This document shows positions 21,568 to 30,343 of a stretch of DNA of 49,411 nt, piece after piece. Position numbers and translations under genes: made by a program. This stretch comes from a virus: positions 1 through 49,411 of IMG/VR virus record IMGVR_UViG_3300049218_000129; one strand, 5' to 3'. The notes under the pieces were generated by a model. That model did no database searches. It was not told the origin of the DNA and worked only from the letters and a program-made list of their open reading frames with translations. The first letter of the stretch is position 1; each line of letters opens with the position of its first letter.

Positions 21568-22304
21568 ATCGAAGGCGCAGACAAAAAGTTATTTACTGCT
21601 CCTGTTAGACCTTGCACGTTTTGAACAAGCTGGGCAGCGCCAGGTATCGCGGAGTTAAGAGCCGCTGTAGCACCCGACCAAAGCGGTTGACCGACAATTT
21701 GAGCGCCAGATGTCAATTTACTCAAAAGCCCATTTTGTGCATTTTGTGCTTGAGATTTTGTAATAAGAGGTTGGCGAAAATCCAACTGCCATTCAATCTG
21801 TTGCTGTTTACTATCGGAAGGCGTTACATCGGTCATTCCAGTCATAAGCATGTTTGTGTAAACAAACGCAGGAGTAGCTATATTATACCAACCGCCCGCA
21901 AGATTGTGCTGCTGTAACGATGTCTGCAAAGCAGTAAAAATAGGTAGTTTTGTAATGTATCCGCTCACCTGATTTACAGGCGCGATCATCAATAGGGAAA
22001 GAGTCAGCGGCTGCTGTATTAAAGCATTCGCAGCAACTTGCTGATTTGCAAATGGATACTCACCAAAAACATTGTTGATCAGAGTTCCGCCAGGAAGCGG
22101 AATAAACCGACAAAAAAAATCGTTTGCCGATATTCCGTTTGTAAGAGCGCCTTGAACAAAAGAAACCAATTGACCAGTTAGCGCGACAATCGGAAGAAGT
22201 CCGCCCAACGATCCAGAAGCAATTCCATTTTGTAGGATGATCGGTGAGACCTGAAAAGCAAGGTCGTATGCCGTTATCGCAATTTGCGAAAGGGCGCCGC
22301 TCAT
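21564..22304 (-). CDS. Tail protein between tape measure and plug
   Basis: ATG at 22304 overlaps the tape-measure TGA. The 246-residue product starts with a hydrophobic Ala/Gly-rich part and continues with YPFANQQVAANALIQQPLTL and QQQIEWQLDFRQPLITKSQA, beta-strand-rich blocks typical of distal-tail/baseplate proteins that clamp the tube. In simple contractile tails the gene after the tape measure encodes a tube-initiating baseplate protein; that role is inferred from order. Confidence 0.55.
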   Translation of the reverse strand: MSGALSQIAITAYDLAFQVSPIILQNGIASGSLGGLLPIVALTGQLVSFVQGALTNGISANDFFCRFIPLPGGTLINNVFGEYPFANQQVAANALIQQPLTLSLLMIAPVNQVSGYITKLPIFTALQTSLQQHNLAGGWYNIATPAFVYTNMLMTGMTDVTPSDSKQQQIEWQLDFRQPLITKSQAQNAQNGLLSKLTSGAQIVGQPLWSGATAALNSAIPGAAQLVQNVQGLTGAVNNFLSAPSI

Positions 22305-24082
22305 CAGACGGCCGCGTTAATGCTAATCGCTACCCGAGACGCCGTGCTGTTGTTTACGGAAACTCGAACGGGAACAATTGGATATTGTTTTTGTCGAGAA
22401 ATTTTATTTAATACGCTCGTTACTGATGATGGTAATGCAGGAATCATGCTAGTCACGTTAGAAATCTCTTTTTGCGTTTCTTTTGGTGCATATTTTAGCC
22501 ACTCATTGCCGTGATTTTTTATGTCAAGATCAAGGTTTTTTTCGCCCCAGTTGTAGGCAGCAATAGCTTTTTTAAGGTCATGGTATTTGTTGTAAGCGCT
22601 ACCTAGCAAGTATGCCGCCGTATAAGCTGATTGACCCGGATCAAATGGATTAATCCCAAGTGCTTTTGATACAAATGGCATAATCTGAAATAAACCCTGC
22701 GCTCCTTTTGGACTTGTAACATCAGGACGCAATCCTGACTCGTCTTTTGCAAGAGCCATCAGAGAACCCGCTGGAAGTTTAAATTTTTTTTCCAACGCGC
22801 TAAAATCCATTCCACCGTTACCGAATGACCACCGAGCTGATGGAGGTGTGATAATTTTATCGATATTTTTTGGAACTTGGAAATCGGACGGTCGATTACT
22901 GCCGCCGGACGCTGAACTACTGCCGCCGGACGCTTGCGTTGTTGGCAAAAGCCCCAACGATTTCAACAACGATTCGCCTTTATTTGCCAGCGTTTCCATT
23001 ACAGATGCAAACGTATTCAAATCTTTCATAAACTTCGGGCTTTCCAGCCAATTTGTAAATTCTGTAAGGTCTTTTTTCAGTGTCGGAGATTGCAAAAATG
23101 CCGATATGGCGGTCGATACGCCCGCCGATAGCTTGGTCATTAATTCCGGTATGTGACCGGATTCTAACCCATTAATCAGCGCGCTTTGAATTGTCTGCCC
23201 GGCCCGCGTCATTTGGTTTGACAACATTGACCACTGATGTGCCACTTCCTGAGAATATCCGAGACCGGACGTATTCATGGCCGAACGTTCGTCCTGGCCT
23301 AAAGCCGAACCGGGCGCATTAGCCGCATTACGAATATCAGCGTCCGTAAACCCCAGCGCAATCGCCGCCTGATACTGCGCGGTTTGGTTTGTCGGATTAG
23401 CCCGAAACGCTCGACGTGCCGCGTTGATTTCCTGGATGGCGAGCTGCGTGGCGGGTTCACGTGTCGCCTGCGCCGGATTGATGCCCAGAGCTGACAAATA
23501 CCCCCATTTCGAGGCGTCCACCTGTGCGCCGGCCGCCCCGGACAGAACGTTTTCGCCGACAAACTCGCCCATCGACGAGCGCCACGCCTGCAACTGGCCG
23601 GTGGATAGCCCTAGACCGGCCGCCTGACGCTGCTGAGACATGGCAGACCCAGAAAGGTCAGCAATGCCCAAGCCGCCTGCAATGCCCGCTAGCGCCCCGC
23701 CCAAGCCTCCCATTTCGCCTAATTTGAGAACCGTTCGACCTAAATCAAAAACGCCGGAGACGACGCCCTTTACCTGCTTTGACAGGAAGGCCATCGCGCT
23801 ACCGGCGCTATTTGTTTGTTTGGTAAATCCCGCCTGCGCTTTTGAAGCGTCTTTTATGGCTTCGACAATTGCGACGGTGGAGGTTGCCGCAAGCGCCAAC
23901 GCACTCTGGGTAGAAAAGGCCGACTTCGCCAGATCGCCGCCTGCTGAATTTATTGCCGCATCCAGCTTTTTCCATTCCTCCGGAATGTCAGCCAAGCGAG
24001 CTTCATAGTCTTTAAAGGCCGCCATAAATTTATCAAATTCGGCCGCATCTACGGGGATTTTAATGATCGGCGTATTTGCCAT
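22304..24082 (-). CDS. Tail tape measure protein with SLT lysozyme domain
   Basis: ATG at 24082 gives 592 residues. The N-terminal half is Ala-rich helix with a hydrophobic region (GMGGLGGALAGIAGGLGI-like, about residues 120-145). A lytic transglycosylase domain starts near residue 425 (FSALEKKFKLPAGSLMALAK), with catalytic Glu near 448 in KDESGL, followed by KGAQGLFQIMP and AIAAYNWGE. It sets tail length and helps the tube cross peptidoglycan. At 592 residues the tail should be short. It follows the tail chaperone directly. Confidence 0.85.
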   Translation of the reverse strand: MANTPIIKIPVDAAEFDKFMAAFKDYEARLADIPEEWKKLDAAINSAGGDLAKSAFSTQSALALAATSTVAIVEAIKDASKAQAGFTKQTNSAGSAMAFLSKQVKGVVSGVFDLGRTVLKLGEMGGLGGALAGIAGGLGIADLSGSAMSQQRQAAGLGLSTGQLQAWRSSMGEFVGENVLSGAAGAQVDASKWGYLSALGINPAQATREPATQLAIQEINAARRAFRANPTNQTAQYQAAIALGFTDADIRNAANAPGSALGQDERSAMNTSGLGYSQEVAHQWSMLSNQMTRAGQTIQSALINGLESGHIPELMTKLSAGVSTAISAFLQSPTLKKDLTEFTNWLESPKFMKDLNTFASVMETLANKGESLLKSLGLLPTTQASGGSSSASGGSNRPSDFQVPKNIDKIITPPSARWSFGNGGMDFSALEKKFKLPAGSLMALAKDESGLRPDVTSPKGAQGLFQIMPFVSKALGINPFDPGQSAYTAAYLLGSAYNKYHDLKKAIAAYNWGEKNLDLDIKNHGNEWLKYAPKETQKEISNVTSMIPALPSSVTSVLNKISRQKQYPIVPVRVSVNNSTASRVAISINAAV

Positions 24083-24816
24083 CTAATTCCCCTTAAAAAT
24101 TGCCCGCAATGTGCCGGTGATATGTCGTTGCCTAAAAGCCAAAGCGGATTCATATTCAATACCCGCGCGTTCTGCGACCTCTCGAAATCTGGCACCCGCA
24201 GCATCGGTCAGAATGTTACCGACGATGCCGCCTTGGTTTAGGAATTCGCGCCCTGCGTCGATTGCTGCAAGAAAACGGCGTATTCCAAAAGCGGCAATGA
24301 CGTAATCGACGCCTTCATTACTCCAGCTACCGCTGTCATCTTGATTTTCTTTTCCCTGCGCGGCGCCATTGACCAAGCGCAGGTAAAAAAAACCAGCGCC
24401 GATTCCGCCTCGCGCCAATCTTCGGCATCAATCACGCCCTGATTGATTGCCACATCAACAGGCACGTTATTCCAACCGGTTTCTGATGGAGACAATACCA
24501 GGGTCAAACGTTTTAATTCCGCCATGAACGCCGTTGCCGCCATGTCATTTGGTTTGCCATCGCGGTCAATATCCATCCGTTCGGCAGATAGTTTTCGGAC
24601 TTCTTCGCGGAATTGAAGCTCGGCAATATGTTGACCAGATTCCATCGTAAAACCAAGACCTTTTCCGAATATGGCGGCCTTTGTGGCAGCAAGCGCGGCA
24701 AAATTTGCTTCAAAAACTTCGCGCGATATTGGAGTGTGATACCCGTAAACCAATGGGGTGTCATCTTCGGCACGCCGCAACGGAATACATAATTTTAGGT
24801 CAGGAGCGATTTGCAT
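24083..24816 (-). CDS. Tail assembly chaperone GT fusion made by -1 frameshift
   Basis: The upstream frame (24816 down) and a second frame (ending at 24083) overlap, and the second is exactly -1 relative to the first. A run of eight T on the - strand (24392-24385) gives codons GTT TTT TTT, a T-TTT-TTT slippery heptamer. Slippage there yields 144 residues of G followed by YLRLVNGAAQGKENQ and on to RAIFKGN, 244 residues in total. G/GT chaperones upstream of the tape measure with a programmed frameshift are a hallmark of long-tailed phages. The product coats the tape measure before tube assembly. Confidence 0.7.
24238..24816 (-). CDS. Tail assembly chaperone G (unshifted product)
   Basis: ATG at 24816 gives 192 residues when no slippage occurs. 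The start (MQIAPDLKLCIPLRRAEDDT) and the middle (AELKRLTLVLSPSETGWNN; NQGVIDAEDWREAESALVFF) resemble phage tail-assembly chaperones. The part after the slippery site (EKKIKMTAVAGVMKASITSL) is the G-only tail. It lies between tail tube and tape measure, the conserved site for this pair. Confidence 0.75.
   Translation of the reverse strand: MQIAPDLKLCIPLRRAEDDTPLVYGYHTPISREVFEANFAALAATKAAIFGKGLGFTMESGQHIAELQFREEVRKLSAERMDIDRDGKPNDMAATAFMAELKRLTLVLSPSETGWNNVPVDVAINQGVIDAEDWREAESALVFFTCAWSMAPRREKKIKMTAVAGVMKASITSLPLLEYAVFLQQSTQGANS
24385..24391 (-). other. Slippery heptamer T-TTT-TTT for -1 frameshift
   Basis: Within the overlap of the two chaperone frames, the - strand reads GTT TTT TTT ACC in the G frame. 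Tandem slippage of the Phe tRNAs by one base continues as TAC CTG in the T frame. Six or more T allow efficient -1 shifting. No strong pseudoknot was identified by eye. Confidence 0.65.
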
Positions 24817-24821
24817 TTAGA

Positions 24822-25274
24822 CTATAGCCCGGCCCAAAGATTTGAGTTTGGATAATAAACACCGCGGATAGTAACCGAAATAGTCGGATCGGTTCCATCG
24901 TATGCTGCCGGGTTAAACCCAATGATCGAAGCGTTTGAGACTTGAATTGTTGGAAATGCCGCACTGTCCGGGTAAACATTTGTTGTCCCTAGCGCGGTAT
25001 TTAGACCAATTTGCGTCAAAATAGCTGAGCCCAGTGCTTGGGTTTTTAAAACTGAAACGCTAACCGTGGAAAATACCCACGGTGCCGGTGAGTTAACAAT
25101 TCCCGTCGCTGTGCCGATCTGGTCGGTGAATGGATCATCAAACGAAACAGAACAAAAACTCTTTCCCATATTCGACGAGCTGATGTTGAGACTTGTAAAC
25201 GAGGAAAAAGTAATCGAAGCCCGAATTCGGTTTAGCGTGCCTTGCTGGATCAGCGGATTTATAGAGCCTGACAT
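24822..25274 (-). CDS. Tail tube protein
   Basis: ATG at 25274 gives 150 residues. It lies between sheath and chaperone, the standard tube position. The pattern SINPLIQQGTLNRIRASITF, then FDDPFTDQIGTATGIVNSPA and PWVFSTVSVSVLKTQALG, is a beta-rich single-domain protein as expected for a tube subunit stacking in hexamers around the tape measure. Family assignment rests on order and size. Confidence 0.7.
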   Translation of the reverse strand: MSGSINPLIQQGTLNRIRASITFSSFTSLNISSSNMGKSFCSVSFDDPFTDQIGTATGIVNSPAPWVFSTVSVSVLKTQALGSAILTQIGLNTALGTTNVYPDSAAFPTIQVSNASIIGFNPAAYDGTDPTISVTIRGVYYPNSNLWAGL

Positions 25275-25285
25275 TTATTTTGCTC

Positions 25286-26713
25286 CTATGCCGCGAATTG
25301 AACAGCATCAATATTAAACGTTATATTCAAAAATCCAGCCTGCGAAACAATCGTTGCGGCCAAACCGTTGTAAATTCCAGATTGATAATTTGCTGGATTT
25401 TGAGCAACGTATGTTGCAAAAGGGGTCGCCGTAACAACGGCAGAGCTTAATAGCTGAAAAGCTATTGCCGTATTTCCCAAATCCTGAACAACAGTTTCTA
25501 ACGTATTGATGCCGTTTTGGTTGTAAATCAAAGGCGGATTTTGATTGGAGCCGTTAATCACGGTTGCCGTTAATGCTTGGCTTGATTGGATTTGATACCA
25601 GTCGATCCCGTACCACTGCATAAACTGCACGCCGTCCATCGTAGTGCCGTTTTGCAACATATTTTCGGATATGCCGCCCTGAGACGCGGACGTGATGGCA
25701 TTTCCATAAGCGCTTAATACGGTCGTTAGATTGGCTTGGCTACCCGTTGTAGGCCACGCTGTGACACCGTACGCATATCTAAACGCCATCGGACCGGCCG
25801 GACTTGCGGCTGACGGATTATTCGCAAGGCATTGGTAAAATGGCATTGCCGCAGGAAATTCGACGCTGTTAGCGTTTGGCGACGGAACGGTCATAAAAGC
25901 TGATTTATAACCAGAATAATTAGATATGTTGGCGGCCGTCGTGGTACCGAAAAAATACGTTTTTGCGGTTGGGCTGGTATATTGAGAAATTAAATTCGTA
26001 AAGGCGTCTCCGGTCGTATTTACAAGCGGAGGAGCAACGCCAGTTACAAGGCCGGTAGTTGGCAATGTCCAGTTTGTACCAATTGCGATTGGCGTCGAAT
26101 TTTGCAACGTGGCTCCTATGTTGGGTTGTTGGCCGACATAAACATTCCAGCCTGTCGCTCCGGCTTCCGCAGCAGGGCTGTCGACCACGAGAAGAAAATC
26201 AGCGGCAACACTTTGTGATACAATGACACTTCTGACAGTTTCACCAACCGGATTAACGTAAGTTATTCTAACACTGTATGTTTCTGCGGTTAGTGTGCCG
26301 CCCGCTACAGATGAGCATGTCGGCGCTGGGGGGGCCATAATTGGCGTAAAATCCCACTCGCTGGGAGTAAGGTGTACATAGAAAAGGTTAGGATTATTCG
26401 TAATGAAAGTTCCTAATGCACTCGGTCCAACCGTGGGCACGCTTTGAATTCCCAACTCCAAAACGTACACACCAACAGATGATCCCTGCGAAAAAAACGT
26501 AGCGCCCATGTTGGCAACTTCAGTGTAATTTCCCGAGCTCCCAACCAGCGAATTGAATGCTGCCAACGTCCCGCAAAACTGGTAAGAGTTAGTCGAAAGC
26601 GTGGTGCCTCCAAGAGACACAATTGCGCCAGATTGCTGCAGTTGAGACGATTGAGATGCCGCCGTAACCGTCACATTAAGCGTAACGATTTTCGACGTAA
26701 TGGTTTGTACCAT
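25286..26713 (-). CDS. Contractile tail sheath protein (DUF3383-like)
   Basis: ATG at 26713 gives 475 residues. ITSKIVTLNVTVTAASQSSQ at the start, AAFNSLVGSSGNYTEVANMG, then AKTYFFGTTTA and the C-terminal QNPANYQSGIYNGLAATIVS with FNIDAVQFAA match sheath proteins of the DUF3383 group. An inserted FN3/Ig-like region lies at about residues 130-230 (AETYSVRITYVNPVGETVRS, GWNVYVGQQP). Its presence defines the phage as contractile-tailed. It is followed by the tube gene. Confidence 0.8.
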   Translation of the reverse strand: MVQTITSKIVTLNVTVTAASQSSQLQQSGAIVSLGGTTLSTNSYQFCGTLAAFNSLVGSSGNYTEVANMGATFFSQGSSVGVYVLELGIQSVPTVGPSALGTFITNNPNLFYVHLTPSEWDFTPIMAPPAPTCSSVAGGTLTAETYSVRITYVNPVGETVRSVIVSQSVAADFLLVVDSPAAEAGATGWNVYVGQQPNIGATLQNSTPIAIGTNWTLPTTGLVTGVAPPLVNTTGDAFTNLISQYTSPTAKTYFFGTTTAANISNYSGYKSAFMTVPSPNANSVEFPAAMPFYQCLANNPSAASPAGPMAFRYAYGVTAWPTTGSQANLTTVLSAYGNAITSASQGGISENMLQNGTTMDGVQFMQWYGIDWYQIQSSQALTATVINGSNQNPPLIYNQNGINTLETVVQDLGNTAIAFQLLSSAVVTATPFATYVAQNPANYQSGIYNGLAATIVSQAGFLNITFNIDAVQFAA

Positions 26714-26717
26714 GCGG

Positions 26718-26749
26718 CTATATTCCTATATTGCTATATTCCTATATTA
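26718..26749. repeat. Four tandem 8-bp AT-rich repeats before the sheath gene
   Basis: CTATATTN is repeated four times with the last base C, G, C, A (so two 16-bp units). It lies immediately upstream of the sheath start codon on the - strand, where it reads AATATAGG and AATATAGC. It contains no clear SD; it may be a slipped-strand expansion, a transcript element or a weak promoter. Confidence 0.6.
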
Positions 26750-26755
26750 CGGCCA

Positions 26756-27190
26756 TTACGCAACCAAAGATGCCGCGCCGATGGTTCCTGAAATAATCGG
26801 CGACGTTCCGGCAATGGTGTATTGCACGCGCCAGTACGGAGGCATCGGGCTCGAAATGCCGAAGTTTGGCGTAGTACCTGGCGCGGTAATCCCCGTGCTG
26901 CACGTCAAACGATACAAATTGCCAACGACCGGTGTAAAAGCACCTGTCGATCCAAGAGTAAAAAACTGACCTGATGCGACATCATAACCTTGGAGGATCA
27001 AGTTGATTGTCGGCGATGTTCCAGAAACCGCCGAACAATAAAACCTGATATCAAGACGGCCATTACCTGAATTGGTAAAATATATCGGCGGACCAGCAGG
27101 ACTGACCGAAACCGTACCCGAACCGGCTCCAGCCAGCGTGGAAATCAATCCAAGATCGGTATTAACTGCGGTGTATGGGCTTTGTGCCAT
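26756..27190 (-). CDS. Virion-associated beta-sandwich protein (144 aa)
   Basis: ATG at 27190 gives 144 residues, beta-rich, with LDIRFYCSAVSGTSPTINL and PYWRVQYTIAGTSP. The layout is like small decoration or tail proteins of the jelly-roll type. It lies between the putative tail terminator and the sheath. No family is recognised; a role as neck or tail decoration is inferred from position. Confidence 0.55.
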   Translation of the reverse strand: MAQSPYTAVNTDLGLISTLAGAGSGTVSVSPAGPPIYFTNSGNGRLDIRFYCSAVSGTSPTINLILQGYDVASGQFFTLGSTGAFTPVVGNLYRLTCSTGITAPGTTPNFGISSPMPPYWRVQYTIAGTSPIISGTIGAASLVA

Positions 27191-27202
27191 TTCAGTGTTC
27201 CT

Positions 27203-28240
27203 TTAGGTAGAGAATGTTGTTGTAACGGCGGCCGATAGAATGAGGCGTTGTGCAATCGCGTAAGCCGTCGATTGATAATAAGACGCCTCAATCATGATTG
27301 TTTTTTTCTGCGCAATAATACCAAGCTCGGTTTGTGTTCTTTTGTCGTCTCGAATAATCGGAGAATTCATAAATCCAAACTCATCCGTTGCAAGGCTGTA
27401 GTTTTGAAGAGATACAAAAAATTGAATGGCTTGCTGATTGTTAAAGCCGTATAACGTTAGCCTTACTAGATCGCGAGACAACTGATTCGATGGAAATTCC
27501 AAAAGTGGCGATGCGCCGCTGTTTGGAATGGACACGTCAGGAGTAAATGAGCTTTTTCCAATTGAGGAATTTCCAATGTTAAAAAATCCAATGGCGGGAG
27601 AGTAAGAAGCAGTAAACAAATTATATGATGGAAATCCTTGTAATGCTTCAGTCGATTCCGGTTCGACATGCGCCACAACGTAAGGCGGCGAGATATTGTC
27701 GGGAACCAAAAAAGACGGGTAAACCGGAGCAAAACTGCTTTGAGATAACCAGATTGGAAGAGAATTAGAAACGATGGGCTGTATGGATGGCAATTGAGAT
27801 GTTGTAATTATTTGGCTTTGCATTGCGGGGTAGATAGCATCGCCGGTGTAATGCCATAAATTCGCCTGCGTATAATAATTACCTTGCCGCGAAAAAGCGA
27901 AGTTTATTCCTTGATAAGTTCCAATAAAAATCGTCGTCGGACTGATATTATCGAATACCTGAATTTGTTCTTCCGCTGTAAAAACGATGCGATTGATCGC
28001 TATCGTTTCATCTTCGTTTTGTTGTTTATCAATCCCGTAGTGGATTGACCCCTTAACGGTTTCATTTGTCTCGGTTTGCACCCAATAAACCCAACCATCG
28101 GCTGGAATAATGGTTTTGTTATACATCGTGAATACGACCGTACAGTCACGGTCAATTGAATCGAGGCCAGCATTAAGTGCGGCGGATAATTGCGATTGGT
28201 TTCCAAGAGCTTCTAGGATGCCGCTCACGACGTGATCCAT
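27203..28240 (-). CDS. Structural protein of the neck, possible tail terminator
   Basis: ATG at 28240 gives 345 residues. It overlaps the gp10-like gene by 16 nt. The C-terminal part (DLVRLTLYGFNNQQAIQFFV, then LGIIAQKKTIMIEASYYQST) resembles neck-terminator proteins in that an alpha/beta end domain carries a conserved Tyr-rich strand. The central region is Pro/Ser-rich. The gene order of capsid, adaptor, gp10-like, this gene and sheath makes a tail-terminator or neck role likely. Confidence 0.5.
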   Translation of the reverse strand: MDHVVSGILEALGNQSQLSAALNAGLDSIDRDCTVVFTMYNKTIIPADGWVYWVQTETNETVKGSIHYGIDKQQNEDETIAINRIVFTAEEQIQVFDNISPTTIFIGTYQGINFAFSRQGNYYTQANLWHYTGDAIYPAMQSQIITTSQLPSIQPIVSNSLPIWLSQSSFAPVYPSFLVPDNISPPYVVAHVEPESTEALQGFPSYNLFTASYSPAIGFFNIGNSSIGKSSFTPDVSIPNSGASPLLEFPSNQLSRDLVRLTLYGFNNQQAIQFFVSLQNYSLATDEFGFMNSPIIRDDKRTQTELGIIAQKKTIMIEASYYQSTAYAIAQRLILSAAVTTTFST

Positions 28241-28668
28241 GCGCGAAATGCAGATTGAAATAAGCCGGTATCAATCAAGGCTGGTCTTGCTTCATAATTT
28301 TTATTGTAGCCTTTTTTCTTACGGCTGTTTTTGCCCAACTGAGCCGCTGTTATCTGCTGCGTAATTGGTAGAATTTTCGATATTTCATCGGCGTCAAGAA
28401 ATTGACGAAATTCTTTTTCAATTTTTTCCATCGCTGGAAAATACGGATCACGAGAACGCGGTCGCCCATTTATGATAGACGCAATCTCATCCGCCATTGC
28501 CTCAGCCAACCATTCACCAATCTTCGATTTACGTTCTTCAAAAAAAATTGTGAAAGGATGGTATTTATTTTCCAGAATTTCGGCAACTTCAGATGTGGTT
28601 TTTGCGCCACCACCAGATGCGTCACTGTATGCGATGTCCATAACGCCAAGGTTAAGAAACAACGTCAC
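28225..28668 (-). CDS. HK97 gp10-like head-tail/tail-completion protein
   Basis: GTG at 28668 overlaps the previous TGA (GTGA); upstream in-frame residues lie inside that gene. The 147-residue product has a helical middle (IGEWLAEAMADEIASIINGR; MEKIEKEFRQFLDADEISK) and the C-terminal PALIDTGLFQSAFRAWITS, the 'L-hydrophobic-DTG-L..S' motif of tail-completion proteins. It should join the neck before sheath and tube attach. Confidence 0.6.
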   Translation of the reverse strand: MTLFLNLGVMDIAYSDASGGGAKTTSEVAEILENKYHPFTIFFEERKSKIGEWLAEAMADEIASIINGRPRSRDPYFPAMEKIEKEFRQFLDADEISKILPITQQITAAQLGKNSRKKKGYNKNYEARPALIDTGLFQSAFRAWITS

Positions 28669-29213
28669 GTCAATCCCCAAACACTCGGTCCGACATCTTG
28701 GCAATATCCCAAAAATTCCCGCCCCCACGGCGTCAAAATGAAATTGAGATCGTTAATCGTCAGATTCTTAAAAAAATCTGCCACCAATAACGATTGGTTA
28801 GTTGAAACGTCGCCGGATGCTTGCACTACACCAGGCAAAAATCCGATCAAATTAAAACCATAAGGCGATGGTCCGCGCAGTGTGGCAAAATATCCTAAAT
28901 TTGCCGGTCCCCCAAGTATCCCTGACGGGACGCCGGGCTGATCCGGTGTGATCTTCAAGAGCACATGGGCACCGCAATTATAGACCGCCAGCACATATTC
29001 TAGCGCGTTCACCTGCGGATAATATGGCGTCAAATCCATAGCCCGGTTGAACGCGAATTGCGGCCACTGCGAGTTTAGCGGCAACGCCGAAACTGGAACT
29101 CCCATATTTTCATAAATAAAGCTGGTAAAATCAGAGATATTCGGAACGTTTGGATTAGTCCACGGAGAGCCGAACGAAAATGTTCCAAAAGCTTGATTGC
29201 CAAATCCGCTCAC
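28665..29213 (-). CDS. Putative head-tail adaptor (182 aa)
   Basis: ATG at 29213 overlaps the previous TGA. The product has an Asn/Pro/Gly-rich start and the segment EYVLAVYNCGAHVLLKITPD, similar to the 'AxHxL' helix of head-closure adaptors such as DUF4054. The C-terminal part (QSLLVADFFKNLTINDLNFI) is mixed. The adaptor call rests mostly on position between capsid genes and gp10-like gene. Confidence 0.5.
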   Translation of the reverse strand: MSGFGNQAFGTFSFGSPWTNPNVPNISDFTSFIYENMGVPVSALPLNSQWPQFAFNRAMDLTPYYPQVNALEYVLAVYNCGAHVLLKITPDQPGVPSGILGGPANLGYFATLRGPSPYGFNLIGFLPGVVQASGDVSTNQSLLVADFFKNLTINDLNFILTPWGREFLGYCQDVGPSVWGLT

Positions 29214-29806
29214 GGAACAACATTCCAGCCTGTTCCGTTTAAAACATATTTAACCGATCCATAATTAGAAGAAATTACAGAAGATGAAGCGCCGTCAATC
29301 AATTTAGCGTCCGCTGTGGTAACGGTGATCGGATATGTTGCCGCGTTTCCAGCGCCATCTTTAACCGTATAGACGGGACAATAGGCTACTGATGCCGATG
29401 GACACAGAGGCCAGTTTGTGGAGGCGGGCAGCACTACCGACGTTGCGGCCGGGCTTGTTTTGTCGATCACCAGAACCTCTTGCGCGGCTACGGATGGTGT
29501 CACAGCACCGGCCGTCGTAATGACCGCCAGCATAGCCCCAATGCCTCCAGATGGCGTTACTGTGGGGGCATTGAACGTCCCACCGGCATAAACCCCTCCG
29601 CTCACTGTGGGGTTTGTGATAATCGGCGCACTTATCACGGAATTTAAAATTGTTGCACCGCTCAATGGAGCCAGTGACGACAAACAAGTATTCCATTGCG
29701 CGACAGTCCAAACCTGCCCCTGCACAACGGTAGGGCACGCAGCGTTTTGCGCGTGGCAAACAATGGGCGCAAATATCAGCGCCGCCAGTAAAAATAGCCG
29801 ACGCAT
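29210..29806 (-). CDS. Signal-peptide-bearing Gly/Thr-rich virion-region protein
   Basis: ATG at 29806 begins MRRLFLLAALIFAPIVCHAQ, a textbook Sec signal with an A-Q cleavage site; a start at 29839 would bury it. The mature part (VQGQVWTVAQWNTCLSSLAP, then GATILNSVISAPIITNPTVS) is the usual N-terminal part of a phage tail-fibre or surface protein, ending in a beta domain (YPITVTTADAKLIDGASSSV). Its presence inside the head-tail joining block is unusual. It is one of five such genes. Confidence 0.55.
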   Translation of the reverse strand: MRRLFLLAALIFAPIVCHAQNAACPTVVQGQVWTVAQWNTCLSSLAPLSGATILNSVISAPIITNPTVSGGVYAGGTFNAPTVTPSGGIGAMLAVITTAGAVTPSVAAQEVLVIDKTSPAATSVVLPASTNWPLCPSASVAYCPVYTVKDGAGNAATYPITVTTADAKLIDGASSSVISSNYGSVKYVLNGTGWNVVP

Positions 29807-29807
29807 A

Positions 29808-30332
29808 TTACGCAGCGGCACCCTGATCGACATACCCATCCGGTGCGATTTTCATGGAAAAATCCACTTCATCTCCTTTTGGACGTTCACCCGGCGGCAA
29901 TTCCTGCCGCAAAGACAATTCGGTCAGTTGAGCGCGACGTTTTCCGCCGCGACCGGGATTGATCGACGCATCAATTGCTGCTGCCGTGTTGGTGAATTGC
30001 TCTTTCGACCGCAACGTCAAAGTTTTCACCGTTTCTTCGTGTGCGTAGTGAATTTCATTTTCGCTGATCTCGAAGCCGTCCCGAAACAGCAAGCCGGTGA
30101 ATTTACCGAGCGGCGCATGAGCTTCGGCGGCATCACGCCCACCATGCAATTCAAGCTGTTTGATGACGTAGGCTTTTTGTTCTTCCGTCCAACGATGGCC
30201 GAGTTCTACCTGCTGACCAGACGGAATAGGAACGGCGTTCGGGCTTTTCGTCAACGGCTCGTTGTCGCTGAGACGATATGGAAAAATCACGTCTTGCTTG
30301 GATGGGTTCGATATAAAAAGAGTGCGGGGCAT
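29808..30332 (-). CDS. Hypothetical structural-module protein (174 aa)
   Basis: ATG at 30332 follows AAAGGAAC; an in-frame start at 30410 lies inside the capsid gene. The product has a beta-rich N-terminal half (RTLFISNPSKQDVIFPYRL), a helical middle with ETVKTLTLRSKEQF, and a basic tail (NPGRGGKRRAQL). No family is recognised. Located immediately after the capsid gene it may be a capsid decoration or joining protein. Confidence 0.55.
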   Translation of the reverse strand: MPRTLFISNPSKQDVIFPYRLSDNEPLTKSPNAVPIPSGQQVELGHRWTEEQKAYVIKQLELHGGRDAAEAHAPLGKFTGLLFRDGFEISENEIHYAHEETVKTLTLRSKEQFTNTAAAIDASINPGRGGKRRAQLTELSLRQELPPGERPKGDEVDFSMKIAPDGYVDQGAAA

Positions 30333-30343
30333 AATCGTTCCTT

